Shown: positions 28,442 to 38,764, counted from the stretch's first letter. The stretch is DNA of 64,000 bases from an uncultured Bacteroidales bacterium (GCA_900319855.1 ONQC01000004.1:1-64000); one strand, 5' to 3'. Translations and numbers: made by a program. The notes: generated from the letters alone by a model not told the origin.

Positions 28442-31400
28442 ATGAAAAAGAAACTCTTCATGTTGACGGTAATGCTTCTGGCGGCTGTGTCGGTACTGGC
28501 ACAGAACGTCGGCATTTCCGGAAAGGTGGCGGACTCCAACGGAGAACCGCTGATCGGTGTCGGCATCCTCGTCAAGGGGACGACCACCGGTACCATGACT
28601 GACGTCGACGGCCATTTCGCGCTGACGGTTCCCGCCGGTGCGGTATTGGAAGTCTCCTCCATCGGCTATGTGACGAAGGAGATCACGGTCGGAGACCAGC
28701 GCGTATTCGACATCGTCCTCGAGGATGACAATGAAATGCTGGACGCGACGGTCGTGGTCGGTTACGGTACAACCCGCCGCCAGAACTTCACCGGCTCCGT
28801 CGCCACGTACAAGGTGGCAGATTCGCCGCTTGCCAACACGACCACCCAGAATGCCCTCGAATTCCTGCGTGGAACGGCGACCGGCCTGACCATGAGCCAG
28901 AGCGGCGTGGCCGGAGCGACTCCTTCGATGCGGATCCGCGGCCAGAAGTCCCTCAGCGGCGCAGGAAGCCCGCTCATCGTCCGTGACGGCGTGATCTTCC
29001 AAGGCTCCATCAATGACATCGATCCCAATACCATCGAGTCCATCAGCGTGATGAAGGATGCCACTTCCCTGGCTGCCTACGGTTCCCAGGCTGCGAACGG
29101 TGTCATCATGATCACTTCCAAGAAGGGTCAGGTCGGCAAGCCGATGATCAACTTCCGCGGGACGGTCGGTATCTCCGAACAGAATGTCAAGCCCGACCTG
29201 CGCGACGGTGCCGGCTATATCGAACTGATCAACGCTCGCCGCGGCCTTCCCAAGGACGACACGTCCTGGATGAGTGCGGTCGAACTGGCCAACTATAAGG
29301 CTGGCAAGGAAATGGATTGGTACGACTATGTCTCCCGCAAGGGCGTCCAGCAGGATTATTCCCTGAACGTCTCCGGCGGTACCGAGCGTATGAATTATAT
29401 GGTCGGTGCGTCCTTCAATGACCAGAACAGTTTCATCAAGGGCAACAACTTCAAGCGCGAGACCGTTTCCGCCCGCGTGAACAGCACGATCACAAACTGG
29501 CTCAGTGCCGGTGTCAACCTGAATTATACCGAGACCCAGAACATCGCTCCGAACGTATTCTACCGGAATGTCGCGATGACCCCGTGGGGCTCTCCGACCC
29601 TCTCCGACGGCGTAACGATGCGCCGCTATACCGACGACCGCAGCACGGATTCGCAGAACCCGCTCTGGGGCATCTACAACGGCCAGGAGAACGAGACCAA
29701 GGGCAACAGCATCAATGCCGGCGGCAATATCGAGGTCAAGATTCCCTGGATCGAGGGCCTGAGCTACCGCATCACCGGCAATTATATTAAAGGTAACAGC
29801 CGTTCGATGTCCTTCACCCATGAAAACTACTATGTGGAACTGGGTACCGGTGAAGACGCGTACACGCCGGAGGCCATCGATTCCCACCTGAGCTCCGCGA
29901 GCGGCAGCATATCCAACTCGCAGAATGTTTCCTGGGTCATCGATAACGTGCTCAACTACACCCGCGACATCGGCAAGCACTATATCAATGCTTCCCTCGT
30001 CTATACCCGGGATTCGCGTGAGAACAGCAGCAACAGCATGTCCGGTTCCGATTTCTCCGGCATCGGAAACACGACTCTGGGCGCCTGGGGTCTGCACAAC
30101 GCGGCCAACAAGGTGGTCGATCCGATCAGCTACACCCGTCATACGGATGTCGGTTACCTGGCCCGTGTGAACTATTCCTGGAACAACAAATACCACTTCA
30201 ACGCTTCTTATCGCCGGGACGGCAGCTCCGTTTTCGGCAAAGACCACAAGTGGGGCGACTTCCCGGCCGTCGGCGCCGCATGGACCGTTACGGACGAGCC
30301 TTTCATGAAGCGTTTCTCCAGCTGGCTTGATTATCTGAAAGTCAAGGTCTCCTGGGGTAAGAACGGTAACCAGGGCCTCCAGCCCTATCAGACCCTTTCC
30401 CGCATGAATGTCGGCAGCCAGGCAGGCGTTACCTATTTCTTCGGTGACAATGTCGCCTTCGGTCAGGTCCTGCAGACCTTGGGCAACGATTCGCTCGGCT
30501 GGGAAACGACGACCTCCTTCAACTATGGCTTCGAAGCCGATTTCCTCCAGCGTCGCCTCCATTGGGAACTGGATGCTTATAATTCCCGCACGACGGACCA
30601 GATCGTCAATCAGCCGATTCCGACCATGCCTTCCGGTATCGGTATGCAGTATCAGACCCAGGGCCGGGTGGACAACTGGGGTATCGAGTCCTCCCTGCGT
30701 GCCCAGATCATCCAGAAACGCGACCTCGGCTGGACGGCTGTGGTGAACTTCTCCATGAACCGCAACAAACTCGTTGATTTCGACGGTTCTGGTCACAGCA
30801 ACCTCAACGCCAATCGCTTCCTGGGTGTTCCGATCAATCCGATCTACGGCTATCGCTGGATCGGTATCGTCCAGGAGGAGGATACCGACTACATCGCTGC
30901 GACGGGTGTCCAGCCGGGCAGCCCGAAGTTCGCCGACCTGGGTACGGAATCCATCGAAGGTATGCCTGACGGTAAGCCGGACGGCAAGATCACCACGGCG
31001 GACCGCGAAATCCTCGGCTACAACCAGGAGGCCTTCCGCATGAGCCTGTCCAACACGGTCACCTGGAAGAACTGGTCTCTGTACGTGATGGTGAACGGCG
31101 TTTTCTCCGGCGGAAAATACGGCTGGGCTGAAAACCGGTATGCCTATGTTTCCAATGACTCAATGGCTTGGACCAACGTGTTCAACCATCCTTTCTGGAC
31201 GAAGGAGAACCGGAACAATACGTATCCGAGCGCCACGGTGGACGACGAACGGCTGACCGCTCTCCAGCGTTACGGCTTCGTCCGCCTGCAGGATGTGAAC
31301 CTTTCCTATGATTTCCGTGGGAACAGCTTCCTCCAGAAAATCGGTGTCGCTTCCCTGCAGCTCTATGTCTCCGGACGCAACCTCTTCTTCCTGGCTCCGG

Positions 31401-31489
31401 GATGGGATTACTCCGATCCTGAGGTCCGTAACCCCCGCTCCCAGCAGCTGGCCCGTACCTATACCTTCGGTGTCAACGTAAGATTCTAA
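28442..31489 (+). CDS. SusC-like TonB-dependent outer-membrane transporter
   Basis: This is a 1015-residue protein with a signal peptide ending SVLAQ. A carboxypeptidase-regulatory-like domain (about 22-105, ISGKVADSNGEPLIGVGILV) precedes the plug, which has the SusC hallmark region SMRIRGQKSLSGAGSPLIVRD and SISVMKDATSLAAYGSQAAN. The rest is a 22-strand barrel ending FGVNVRF. There is no N-terminal anti-sigma-interaction (STN) domain, consistent with control by the HTCS. It imports oligosaccharides or glycosides across the outer membrane with its SusD lid. The gene is rich in C-ending preferred codons, which suggests high expression. Confidence 0.97.
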   Translation: MKKKLFMLTVMLLAAVSVLAQNVGISGKVADSNGEPLIGVGILVKGTTTGTMTDVDGHFALTVPAGAVLEVSSIGYVTKEITVGDQRVFDIVLEDDNEMLDATVVVGYGTTRRQNFTGSVATYKVADSPLANTTTQNALEFLRGTATGLTMSQSGVAGATPSMRIRGQKSLSGAGSPLIVRDGVIFQGSINDIDPNTIESISVMKDATSLAAYGSQAANGVIMITSKKGQVGKPMINFRGTVGISEQNVKPDLRDGAGYIELINARRGLPKDDTSWMSAVELANYKAGKEMDWYDYVSRKGVQQDYSLNVSGGTERMNYMVGASFNDQNSFIKGNNFKRETVSARVNSTITNWLSAGVNLNYTETQNIAPNVFYRNVAMTPWGSPTLSDGVTMRRYTDDRSTDSQNPLWGIYNGQENETKGNSINAGGNIEVKIPWIEGLSYRITGNYIKGNSRSMSFTHENYYVELGTGEDAYTPEAIDSHLSSASGSISNSQNVSWVIDNVLNYTRDIGKHYINASLVYTRDSRENSSNSMSGSDFSGIGNTTLGAWGLHNAANKVVDPISYTRHTDVGYLARVNYSWNNKYHFNASYRRDGSSVFGKDHKWGDFPAVGAAWTVTDEPFMKRFSSWLDYLKVKVSWGKNGNQGLQPYQTLSRMNVGSQAGVTYFFGDNVAFGQVLQTLGNDSLGWETTTSFNYGFEADFLQRRLHWELDAYNSRTTDQIVNQPIPTMPSGIGMQYQTQGRVDNWGIESSLRAQIIQKRDLGWTAVVNFSMNRNKLVDFDGSGHSNLNANRFLGVPINPIYGYRWIGIVQEEDTDYIAATGVQPGSPKFADLGTESIEGMPDGKPDGKITTADREILGYNQEAFRMSLSNTVTWKNWSLYVMVNGVFSGGKYGWAENRYAYVSNDSMAWTNVFNHPFWTKENRNNTYPSATVDDERLTALQRYGFVRLQDVNLSYDFRGNSFLQKIGVASLQLYVSGRNLFFLAPGWDYSDPEVRNPRSQQLARTYTFGVNVRF

Positions 31490-31490
31490 T

Positions 31491-33359
31491 ATGCATATGA
31501 ATATGAAAAAGATAGTTTATTTTACCCTGGGTCTTGCATCTTGCCTTTCCCTCCTTGTGGCCTGCTCCAAGGACGAGGACTTCCTGAAAGAGACGCCTAA
31601 GACGATCTATACCTTCGAGACGGCTTTCCAGAAGCCTACCCAGCTGGATGCCGCATTGGTGAAGTGCTATTCCGATTTCTACCGGCTCCATTCCTGGGGA
31701 ACCAATGTATGGGAAGAACTCCCCGCTTTCATCGGCGGTGGCGGCGGCAGCGCCTCGACGCTCCTGGCCGGCTATGGTGCCGATGTCCACGATGAGGACG
31801 GTTCCTACGCACACGCAGGTTCTTCTTTCTCCAACCTGGCCATGATCAACCCGACCTATTCCCGTTTCCTGGCCTTGTGGAACCAGTTGTACGAACTGGC
31901 GGCTGCCGCCAATGTTTCGATCCGCGGTACCGAAGAACTGAAAGACGTTCCGGAAGATGAGAAGGCATATGCCGTTGCACAGGCCAAATTCTTCCTCGGA
32001 TGGGCTTATCTTCGTCTGGGTGAATGCTTTGGTGGCGTTCCGATTATTCGCGAATTCACGACCGATATCGCGAAATACTATGACCGCGAGTCCCGCGAGG
32101 ATACCTATGCATTTGCCATCGAATGCCTGAAGGCCGCCGCGGACGGCCTGCCTGACACCCAGCGTGAGGACGGCCGCCTGACCAAGAGCGCCGCCTACCA
32201 CTACCTGGCCGAGGCCTATCTCGCTCAGGGTGTGGAGACCGGCAACGCCCAGAATTATACGGATGCCGTTACCGCAGCCGACAAGGTCCTTGAAAAGCAT
32301 CACTTGATGACGAGCCGTTTCGGCGTCCGTGCCGACGCGGCGGATCCGGGCAAATCCAACGGTGTCCCCAACTATCGTCCTGACGGCAATGTGTTCTACG
32401 ATCTTTTCCAGATCGGTAACTACAACCAGAGCGCCGGCAATGCCGAAGCCATCCTCGTGCTGCAGACTCCTACCTATGAGGAGCAGTTCAACAACGGCGG
32501 CCGTATCTTCAACCTGGGCAATGCCACCGGCCAGCCTTACAAGGATCTGGTCTGGAAAGAGGAGTACAAACTCCCGATGGAGAGCGGCGCAGGCCCCGGC
32601 CCTTGGTCGACGAATATCGATGCATCCCAGCACCCGTCCGGTTCCGTCTGTGCGTACCTGGGCGGCCAGACCTGGGGCATGTACGGCAGCACCCCGTACG
32701 TGGACGACTATGTCTGGGAAGGCAAGTATGCCGACGATATGCGCAATGCCGAAATCAACCTCTGCCATCCCGTCGTGCTGGATACGAAGCACCCGATGTT
32801 CGGCCAGATCGTTACCAGAGAGATGATTTCCGAGCCGACCCGCCTGATGCGTGTCTCCGCCAAGGTGAAGATGCAGGATGAGTGGGGTTGGGACCTGAAC
32901 AACCAGGGTCAGCCTTATTCCACGGAGTACGGACGCGACTGGTATGCCGCCCGTTGTGCCGAGACCATCCTGTTCAAGGCTGAGGCTCAGTGGCGTTCCG
33001 GCAATGCCGCCGCTGCCGCCGAGACGATAAACGAGCTCCGCCGCCGTGCGCAGTGCTCCTACATGCTGACTGCCGCTGACCTGCCTGCCACGGACGGTAT
33101 CTATACGATCCTTGCAGAGCGTACCCGCGAGCTCTCCTGGGAGGAACACCGTTGGCCGCAGCTGCTCCGCATGGCGAAGGCCGGTACGGAGAACGTGGTG
33201 ATGCACCATCAGTTGCTTAACTATGCGATGTATATCGCGGAGGTGCCGATCTATGATGCGGCCCGCGGCATCAGCTGGTCGCTGTTCCCGATCCCGCAGC
33301 AGATTATCCAGGGCAATGACGCCGAGCATCCGATGAAGCAGAATGACGGTTGGAACTAA
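31491..33359 (+). CDS. SusD/RagB-like surface glycan-binding lipoprotein
   Basis: This protein has 622 residues if started at 31491; the ATG at 31503 (MKKIVYFTLGLASC) gives the more typical leader. The lipobox LLVAC is followed by SKDEDF, a canonical acidic lipoprotein export signal for surface display. The SusD fold is seen in the TPR-like N-terminal half (FLALWNQLYELAAAANVSI, AQAKFFLGWAYLRLGECFG, SAAYHYLAEAYLAQG) and the C-terminal RTRELSWEEHRWPQLLRMAK pattern (ERTRELSWE). It lies 1 nt after susC and caps that transporter. Binding specificity is not readable. Confidence 0.96.
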   Translation: MHMNMKKIVYFTLGLASCLSLLVACSKDEDFLKETPKTIYTFETAFQKPTQLDAALVKCYSDFYRLHSWGTNVWEELPAFIGGGGGSASTLLAGYGADVHDEDGSYAHAGSSFSNLAMINPTYSRFLALWNQLYELAAAANVSIRGTEELKDVPEDEKAYAVAQAKFFLGWAYLRLGECFGGVPIIREFTTDIAKYYDRESREDTYAFAIECLKAAADGLPDTQREDGRLTKSAAYHYLAEAYLAQGVETGNAQNYTDAVTAADKVLEKHHLMTSRFGVRADAADPGKSNGVPNYRPDGNVFYDLFQIGNYNQSAGNAEAILVLQTPTYEEQFNNGGRIFNLGNATGQPYKDLVWKEEYKLPMESGAGPGPWSTNIDASQHPSGSVCAYLGGQTWGMYGSTPYVDDYVWEGKYADDMRNAEINLCHPVVLDTKHPMFGQIVTREMISEPTRLMRVSAKVKMQDEWGWDLNNQGQPYSTEYGRDWYAARCAETILFKAEAQWRSGNAAAAAETINELRRRAQCSYMLTAADLPATDGIYTILAERTRELSWEEHRWPQLLRMAKAGTENVVMHHQLLNYAMYIAEVPIYDAARGISWSLFPIPQQIIQGNDAEHPMKQNDGWN

Positions 33360-33383
33360 CCGGTCACGCTGACTGAACTTTCG

Positions 33384-33411
33384 CTTCCGTCCCCCTGACC
33401 GGGGACGGAAG
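33384..33411 (+). promoter_or_regulatory. Strong hairpin between susD and the first GH106 gene
   Basis: CTTCCGTCCCC (33384-33394) pairs perfectly with GGGGACGGAAG (33401-33411) around the 6-nt loop CTGACC, 24 nt after the susD stop. No T-run follows, so it is more likely an mRNA-stabilising or partial-attenuation hairpin. That would explain more SusC/SusD than enzyme from one operon. Confidence 0.65.
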
Positions 33412-33470
33412 TGCCAATCCCCATCAGATGGGTTGTTTCTCGCTTGAAATTGCTATTTTTACTGCACGAT

Positions 33471-36400
33471 ATGAAGAAAACCGCTATCTTCCTCCTTGCC
33501 TTGGGCGTACTTTCCTGCGGTTCGGCGGACAAGTACGGAGAAAAGGCATCCCAGTCTTCGCTTGCCGATTTGGAGGCCGGTTGGGCAAACCCGCCCCAGG
33601 CTGCCCGTACGCGGGTATGGTGGCATTGGATGAACGGAAACGTGACCAAGGACGGTATCCGGAAGGACCTCGAATGGATGGCCCGAATCGGCCTGGGTGG
33701 CGTCCATAATTTCGATGCGGCCCTTGGAACGCCCACGATCGTCGATAAACGATTGGTTTACATGGATGAAGGATGGCAGGATGCATTTGCCTATGCTGTC
33801 CGGACCGCGGATTCCCTGGGATTGGAGTTTACGATCGCTTCCGCTCCCGGCTGGTCTTCGACAGGCGGCCCCTGGGTCGAACCCAAGGATGCCATGAAGC
33901 GACTGGTCTGGCGGACGGTCACCGTCGAAGGCGGAAAGCCCGTCGATGTTACGTTCCCTGCACCTTTCAACCATGCAGGTGCTTTCCAGAACGGCGCCAT
34001 GGCCGGCCGCGGTACCGGAGCGGATATCGAATTCTATGAGGATGTATCGGTAATTGCCGTGAAACTTCCTGACAGCCAGTTGTCTGCTGCGGAAAGGGGA
34101 GCCGTACTGACTTCCAGCGGCGGGGATTTCACCCTCGCGCAGTTGACGGACGGCGATGTCCGGCAGGGTGTCCTGCTGCCTTCGGACGAGAAGAATGGCT
34201 TTGCCTGGATCCAATATGCTTTCCCGGAGCCGGTGACGGTTCGCTCGCTGTCGGTGGCCGGCCTGCCCGGCAGCGGTTTCGGGGGTCCCGGGGGTGGTGG
34301 TGCCTCCGCGAATTTCCTGGAATGCAGTGACGATGGCGTGACGTTTACCAAGGTCTGTGACCTCCGCGGTGGAAGCATGGCGCAGTCCACGTTGTCCGTC
34401 CCGGAGACGACCGCCCGTTATTTCCGGCTTCATGTCGCGAATCCCCGTCCGCAGATGGGTGGCGGCATGTTCGGCTTTGGTATGCCCGGGCCGCCTCCGC
34501 AGGCGCCGAAGGGCACATCCATCGCGGAATTTGAATTATTCCCCTATACCCGGGTCCACCGGTTCGAAGACAAGGCGGGTTTCTCGTCGGCTGCCAACCT
34601 GACGGCGGTGCCGACCCCGTCTTCGGACGAGGCTTTCCCGCAGCCTTCCGACGTGACCGATATTACGGCTTACTGCCAGGACGGACGTCTGCGCTGGGAG
34701 GCACCCGCCGGACGTTGGCGCATCTACCGTTTCGGCTATGCCCTGACCGGCAAGCAGAACCATCCGGCCCCGCCGGAGGCGACCGGCCTGGAGGTGGACA
34801 AACTGGATCCGCAGGCATGGACGCGATATTTCCGCACCTATTTCGACATGTATAAGAAGGCCGCCGGCGGCCTGATGGGAAGCCGGGGCGTACAATATGT
34901 CCTGACGGACAGCTATGAGGCGGAGAATGAGACCTGGACGCCTGCGATGTCAGCCGAGTTCCGTGAGCGCCGTGGTTATGACCTGACGCCCTGGATGCCG
35001 GTCCTTGCGGGTGAAGTCATCGGCAGTCCGTCCCGGAGCGATGCTTTCCTCTTTGACTGGCGCGCTACCTTGAGCGACCTGATTTCCGACAATTACACCC
35101 TCCTCTCCGAGATCGCCCGGAAGGAATACGGCATGCTGGGCCGTTATACGGAATCCCATGAGGCCGGCCGTGCCTATGTGGGCGACGGCATGGACCTGAA
35201 GGCAACGGCAGAGGTCCCGATGGGGGCCATGTGGACGGATGCTTCCTGGCTGCCCCATACACCGGACGGCGGTGTGGACAGGGGTGTCTATAATGCCGAT
35301 GACAAGGAATCGGCTTCCGTGGCGCATATCTATGGACAGAACATCGCCGCGGCTGAATCCATGACCGCCATGGGCGGCAGCGGACAGGCGTATTCCTTCC
35401 ACCCCGGCAACCTGAAATTCCTTGCCGATATCGAACTGGCCAACGGTATCAACCGCTTCGTCATCCACGAAAGCGCCAGCCAGCCGGACGACGTGCATGT
35501 CCCTGGCTTGAGCCTGGGTGGTATCGGCCAGTGGTTCAACCGTCATGAAACCTGGGCCGAACTGGGCCGGGTATGGGCGGATTACATGGCGCGGAGCTGT
35601 TTCATGCTCCAGGCCGGCGTCAATGTCGCTGACATCCTCTGGTATTATGGAGAAGACAGTTGCGTCACTACGGAGTTCGGTCATAAGCCGCTGAATGTTC
35701 CTTCCGGATTCCAGTGGGATTATTGCAGCCCGAACGCCCTGTTGCACCAGTTTTCCGCCAAAGATGGCCGGTTGGTTTCTCCGAGCGGAGTTTCCTACCG
35801 TGTCCTGTACATGGACCGGAACGTAGAATACATGTCTGTTCCTGTGCTCCGTCAACTGGCCCGGTTTGCCAAGGCCGGCGTGTGGATCGGAGGCGCCAGG
35901 CCGCAGCATCCGGCTTCCCTGACCGACGATGCGGCCGAATTCGACCGGCTCGTGAATGAGATCTGGAACAGTAAGCGTTCCAATGTGGTCGTGACGGACA
36001 ACCTGGCGGACTTACTCCGTGCAGCCGGCCTCCAGCCGGACGTGAACATATCCGACGACATGAGATTCCTGCACAGGACGTCGCCTGCAGCGGAAATCTA
36101 TTGGATCAACAAGCCTTCCCGGGAGAGCCGGAAGGTCTCCCTCTCTTTCCGTGTAACAGGACGCGAACCGCAGGTCTGGCATCCGGATACGGGATTGACG
36201 GAACGTGTCTCCTACCGGATTGCCGACGGCCGTACCGTCGTGGACCTGGACCTTGTGTCGGACGACGCCGTCTTCGTGGTTTTCGGCGGGAAGGGATCGG
36301 ATTCCCTTTCGCTGCCTGCCAGGGAGGAGCAGACGTTGCTGACGATGGAAGGACCCTGGGAGGTCCGCTTCCAGGAACGGCGTGGCGCCCCGGCCGTGGC

Positions 36401-36803
36401 AACCTTTGACAAACTGCAGTCCTATACCGAGTTTAAGGAACCCGGGATCAAGTATTTCTCCGGGATTGCGACCTATACGCAGACCATCGGTACCGGCGCC
36501 GTTTCCGGACGGGCAGTCCTGGATCTGGGTTGTGTCAAGGATCTGGCGGAGGTCTATGTAAACGGTAAATTCTGCGGGACGGCCTGGAAAGAGCCGTATC
36601 GGGTCGATGTGACCGATGCTTGGAAAGAAGGTGAGAATGCCATCGAGCTCCGCGTCGCCAATACGTGGCCGAACCGCCTGATCGGAGATGAACAGCCCGG
36701 TGCCGTGCGGGTGACCTTCACGGACTCTCGTTATTACCGGGCGGAAGACCCGCTGCGTGCCGGTGGTCTGCTCGGTCCCGTCAAATTGGTGGAAATTAAA
36801 TAA
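33471..36803 (+). CDS. GH106 alpha-L-rhamnosidase, lipoprotein
   Basis: This protein has 1110 residues. The start MKKTAIFLLALGVLSC gives a lipobox (VLSC). GH106 features run in order: ANPPQAARTRVWWHWMNGNV at the N-terminus, GLGGVHNFDA, APGWSSTGGPWV, then PAGRWRIYRFGYALTGKQNH and EATGLEVDKLD, ESHEAGRAYVGDGMDLKAT, and HESASQPDDVHVPG. An embedded beta domain lies near 270-360, and the C-terminus has a jelly-roll sugar-binding domain (AEVYVNGKFCGTAW). The family removes alpha-linked L-rhamnose from plant glycans and glycosides. It is 111 nt after susD, separated by a hairpin, and 13 nt before the reductase gene. It is a paralogue of the gene at 42896-46150. Confidence 0.93.
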   Translation: MKKTAIFLLALGVLSCGSADKYGEKASQSSLADLEAGWANPPQAARTRVWWHWMNGNVTKDGIRKDLEWMARIGLGGVHNFDAALGTPTIVDKRLVYMDEGWQDAFAYAVRTADSLGLEFTIASAPGWSSTGGPWVEPKDAMKRLVWRTVTVEGGKPVDVTFPAPFNHAGAFQNGAMAGRGTGADIEFYEDVSVIAVKLPDSQLSAAERGAVLTSSGGDFTLAQLTDGDVRQGVLLPSDEKNGFAWIQYAFPEPVTVRSLSVAGLPGSGFGGPGGGGASANFLECSDDGVTFTKVCDLRGGSMAQSTLSVPETTARYFRLHVANPRPQMGGGMFGFGMPGPPPQAPKGTSIAEFELFPYTRVHRFEDKAGFSSAANLTAVPTPSSDEAFPQPSDVTDITAYCQDGRLRWEAPAGRWRIYRFGYALTGKQNHPAPPEATGLEVDKLDPQAWTRYFRTYFDMYKKAAGGLMGSRGVQYVLTDSYEAENETWTPAMSAEFRERRGYDLTPWMPVLAGEVIGSPSRSDAFLFDWRATLSDLISDNYTLLSEIARKEYGMLGRYTESHEAGRAYVGDGMDLKATAEVPMGAMWTDASWLPHTPDGGVDRGVYNADDKESASVAHIYGQNIAAAESMTAMGGSGQAYSFHPGNLKFLADIELANGINRFVIHESASQPDDVHVPGLSLGGIGQWFNRHETWAELGRVWADYMARSCFMLQAGVNVADILWYYGEDSCVTTEFGHKPLNVPSGFQWDYCSPNALLHQFSAKDGRLVSPSGVSYRVLYMDRNVEYMSVPVLRQLARFAKAGVWIGGARPQHPASLTDDAAEFDRLVNEIWNSKRSNVVVTDNLADLLRAAGLQPDVNISDDMRFLHRTSPAAEIYWINKPSRESRKVSLSFRVTGREPQVWHPDTGLTERVSYRIADGRTVVDLDLVSDDAVFVVFGGKGSDSLSLPAREEQTLLTMEGPWEVRFQERRGAPAVATFDKLQSYTEFKEPGIKYFSGIATYTQTIGTGAVSGRAVLDLGCVKDLAEVYVNGKFCGTAWKEPYRVDVTDAWKEGENAIELRVANTWPNRLIGDEQPGAVRVTFTDSRYYRAEDPLRAGGLLGPVKLVEIK

Positions 36804-36816
36804 TTAAATAATTCAA

Positions 36817-38763
36817 ATGGATAACCGATACCCCCTCCTGACGAGCCCGATCCAACTGGGCCGGACGATTTTCCGAAACAGGATGTTTTCCGCTCCCATG
36901 GGAGCGACCGACATCACGGCCGACTGCTGTCCCGGTCCCCGGGTGCAAGGTTTCTATGAACTCAGGGCAAAGGGAGGGGCAGCGGCTGTCACGGTCAGCG
37001 AACTGGTCGTCCATCCTGAGACGGACGGGAGCCACATGTTGCACCTGGACCTCGAGACGCCGGGCTGCCTGGCCGCACATGCCTTCGTGGCAGACGGCAT
37101 CCGTCGGCACGGGAGCGTACCGAGCATCGAGTTCTCGCATTCGGGACAGTATGCCGGCACCTATATGTCGGACAAGAACAAAAAGGAGAGTCTTAATCAG
37201 TGGGGCCCCTCCGACGGCGTCCGTCCCGACGGGCGTCCCGTGAAGGGACTGTCCGTGGAGCAGATCGCCGATATCGTCCGCGCCTATGGGGAAAAGGCGG
37301 CCCTGGCAAAACGCGCCGGGTATGAAATGATTATGATTCATGCCGGTCACGGCTGGCTGCTCAACCAGTTCCTGTCTCCCTATTTCAATCATCGGACAGA
37401 TGCTTACGGCGGTTCGCTGGAGAACCGGGTCCGCCTGACACGTGAGGTGCTGCAGGCGGTCCGTGCTGCGGTCGGCCCGGGCTTCCCGATCGAGATCCGG
37501 CTGAGCGGAAGCGAGTTGTTCGAAGGAGGTTATGACGTGGCCGAGGGCTGCCGGATCGCGCAGGCGGTCGAAGATCTGGTCGATCTGATCCATGTTTCGG
37601 CCGGTTCCTATCAGTTCGGGTTCTTCCATACGCATCTGCCGATGTTCGCGGAGCATGGCGCCAACGTGTGGCTGGCTGCGGAAATCAAGAAGCATGTGTC
37701 CAAGCCGGTGGCGACGATCGGTGCGATCAACAGTCCGGAAATGATGGAACGCATCCTCGAAGAGGGGAAGGCGGACGTGATCTATATGGCCCGGGAACTG
37801 CTTGCGGACCCGTTCCTGCCCGAGAAGGTCTCTTCCGGTCGGGAGGATTTGATTGTCAAGTGCCTGCGTTGCTATACCTGCATGGCCGAACGGCCGACGA
37901 CCTTCACGCGGCGCTGTGCCGTCAATCCGCTGGTCGGACGGGAACTGGAGGGCATGGAGGTACAGCTGGCCGCACGGCGCCGCAAGGTGCTGGTTGCGGG
38001 CGGCGGTGTCGCCGGGCTTGAAGCGGCCGTTACGGCTGCCCGCCGCGGACATGAAGTCCTGCTCTGCGAAAAGAGCGACCGGCTGGGCGGAATCCTGAAG
38101 TCTGAAGAAGCCATCCCGTTCAAGCATGAAATGTATGAACTCGGGCTTACGTTGGAGCGGCAGGCCCGGGAAGAAGGCGTGAAGATCCGGCTGGGAACCC
38201 CGGTTACGCCTGAGTTGGTGGCGACGGAGAAGCCCGATGCACTGATCCTGGCTGTCGGCTCCCGTCCGATCGTGCCGCCTCTCCCCGGTATCGAAGGGGA
38301 CAACGTCATCATTGTCAACGATTATTACTTGGAAAAGGATAAGGTGCAGGATACGGTGGTCGTGCTAGGCGGCGGTTTGGCCGGCTGTGAGTGCGCCGTC
38401 CATCTCGGCATGGAAGGCAAGCAGGTCCACCTGGTGGAAATGCGGGATACGCTCGCGCCGGACTGCAACATCCGCCACCGCCCGATCCTGATGAAGCAGA
38501 TCGCGGACCATGTCACGGCGCACACCGGCCTGGCCGGCCTGCGGGTAACGTCCGAAGGCCTGGTTTGCCGGACGCGTGACGGCCGGGAAGAGCTGATTCC
38601 CGGCAAGACGGTCATCTGCGCGGTGGGACAGCGGGCCAACCGGACCGATGTCGATCAGCTCCGCCGCAGCGCACCATTCGTGCGGGAGGTGGGGGACTGT
38701 GTCCGTCCGGCCAATATTACCAAAGCGATTTACGAAGGCTTCCATGCCGCAATGGATATCTGA
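36817..38763 (+). CDS. Old-yellow-enzyme/2,4-dienoyl-CoA-reductase-type ene reductase (FMN, 4Fe-4S, FAD)
   Basis: This is a 648-residue cytoplasmic flavoprotein. The FMN barrel fills residues 1-345 (SPIQLGRTIFRNRMFSAPMG, then HAGHGWLLNQFLSPYFN and YGGSLENR). The cluster cysteines are Cys349, Cys352, Cys355 and Cys367. FAD and NAD(P)H domains follow (VLVAGGGVAGLEAA near 390; VVVLGGGLAGCECA near 515). Relatives reduce activated C=C bonds in enoates, cinnamates, bile acids and flavonoids in gut anaerobes. Trp180 stands where the catalytic Tyr is usual, and the third Cys is one residue closer than in the enoyl-CoA reductase. It lies inside the PUL operon, which points to an aglycone or acyl group released from the imported glycoside as substrate. 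Confidence 0.9.
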   Translation: MDNRYPLLTSPIQLGRTIFRNRMFSAPMGATDITADCCPGPRVQGFYELRAKGGAAAVTVSELVVHPETDGSHMLHLDLETPGCLAAHAFVADGIRRHGSVPSIEFSHSGQYAGTYMSDKNKKESLNQWGPSDGVRPDGRPVKGLSVEQIADIVRAYGEKAALAKRAGYEMIMIHAGHGWLLNQFLSPYFNHRTDAYGGSLENRVRLTREVLQAVRAAVGPGFPIEIRLSGSELFEGGYDVAEGCRIAQAVEDLVDLIHVSAGSYQFGFFHTHLPMFAEHGANVWLAAEIKKHVSKPVATIGAINSPEMMERILEEGKADVIYMARELLADPFLPEKVSSGREDLIVKCLRCYTCMAERPTTFTRRCAVNPLVGRELEGMEVQLAARRRKVLVAGGGVAGLEAAVTAARRGHEVLLCEKSDRLGGILKSEEAIPFKHEMYELGLTLERQAREEGVKIRLGTPVTPELVATEKPDALILAVGSRPIVPPLPGIEGDNVIIVNDYYLEKDKVQDTVVVLGGGLAGCECAVHLGMEGKQVHLVEMRDTLAPDCNIRHRPILMKQIADHVTAHTGLAGLRVTSEGLVCRTRDGREELIPGKTVICAVGQRANRTDVDQLRRSAPFVREVGDCVRPANITKAIYEGFHAAMDI

Positions 38764-38764
38764 C

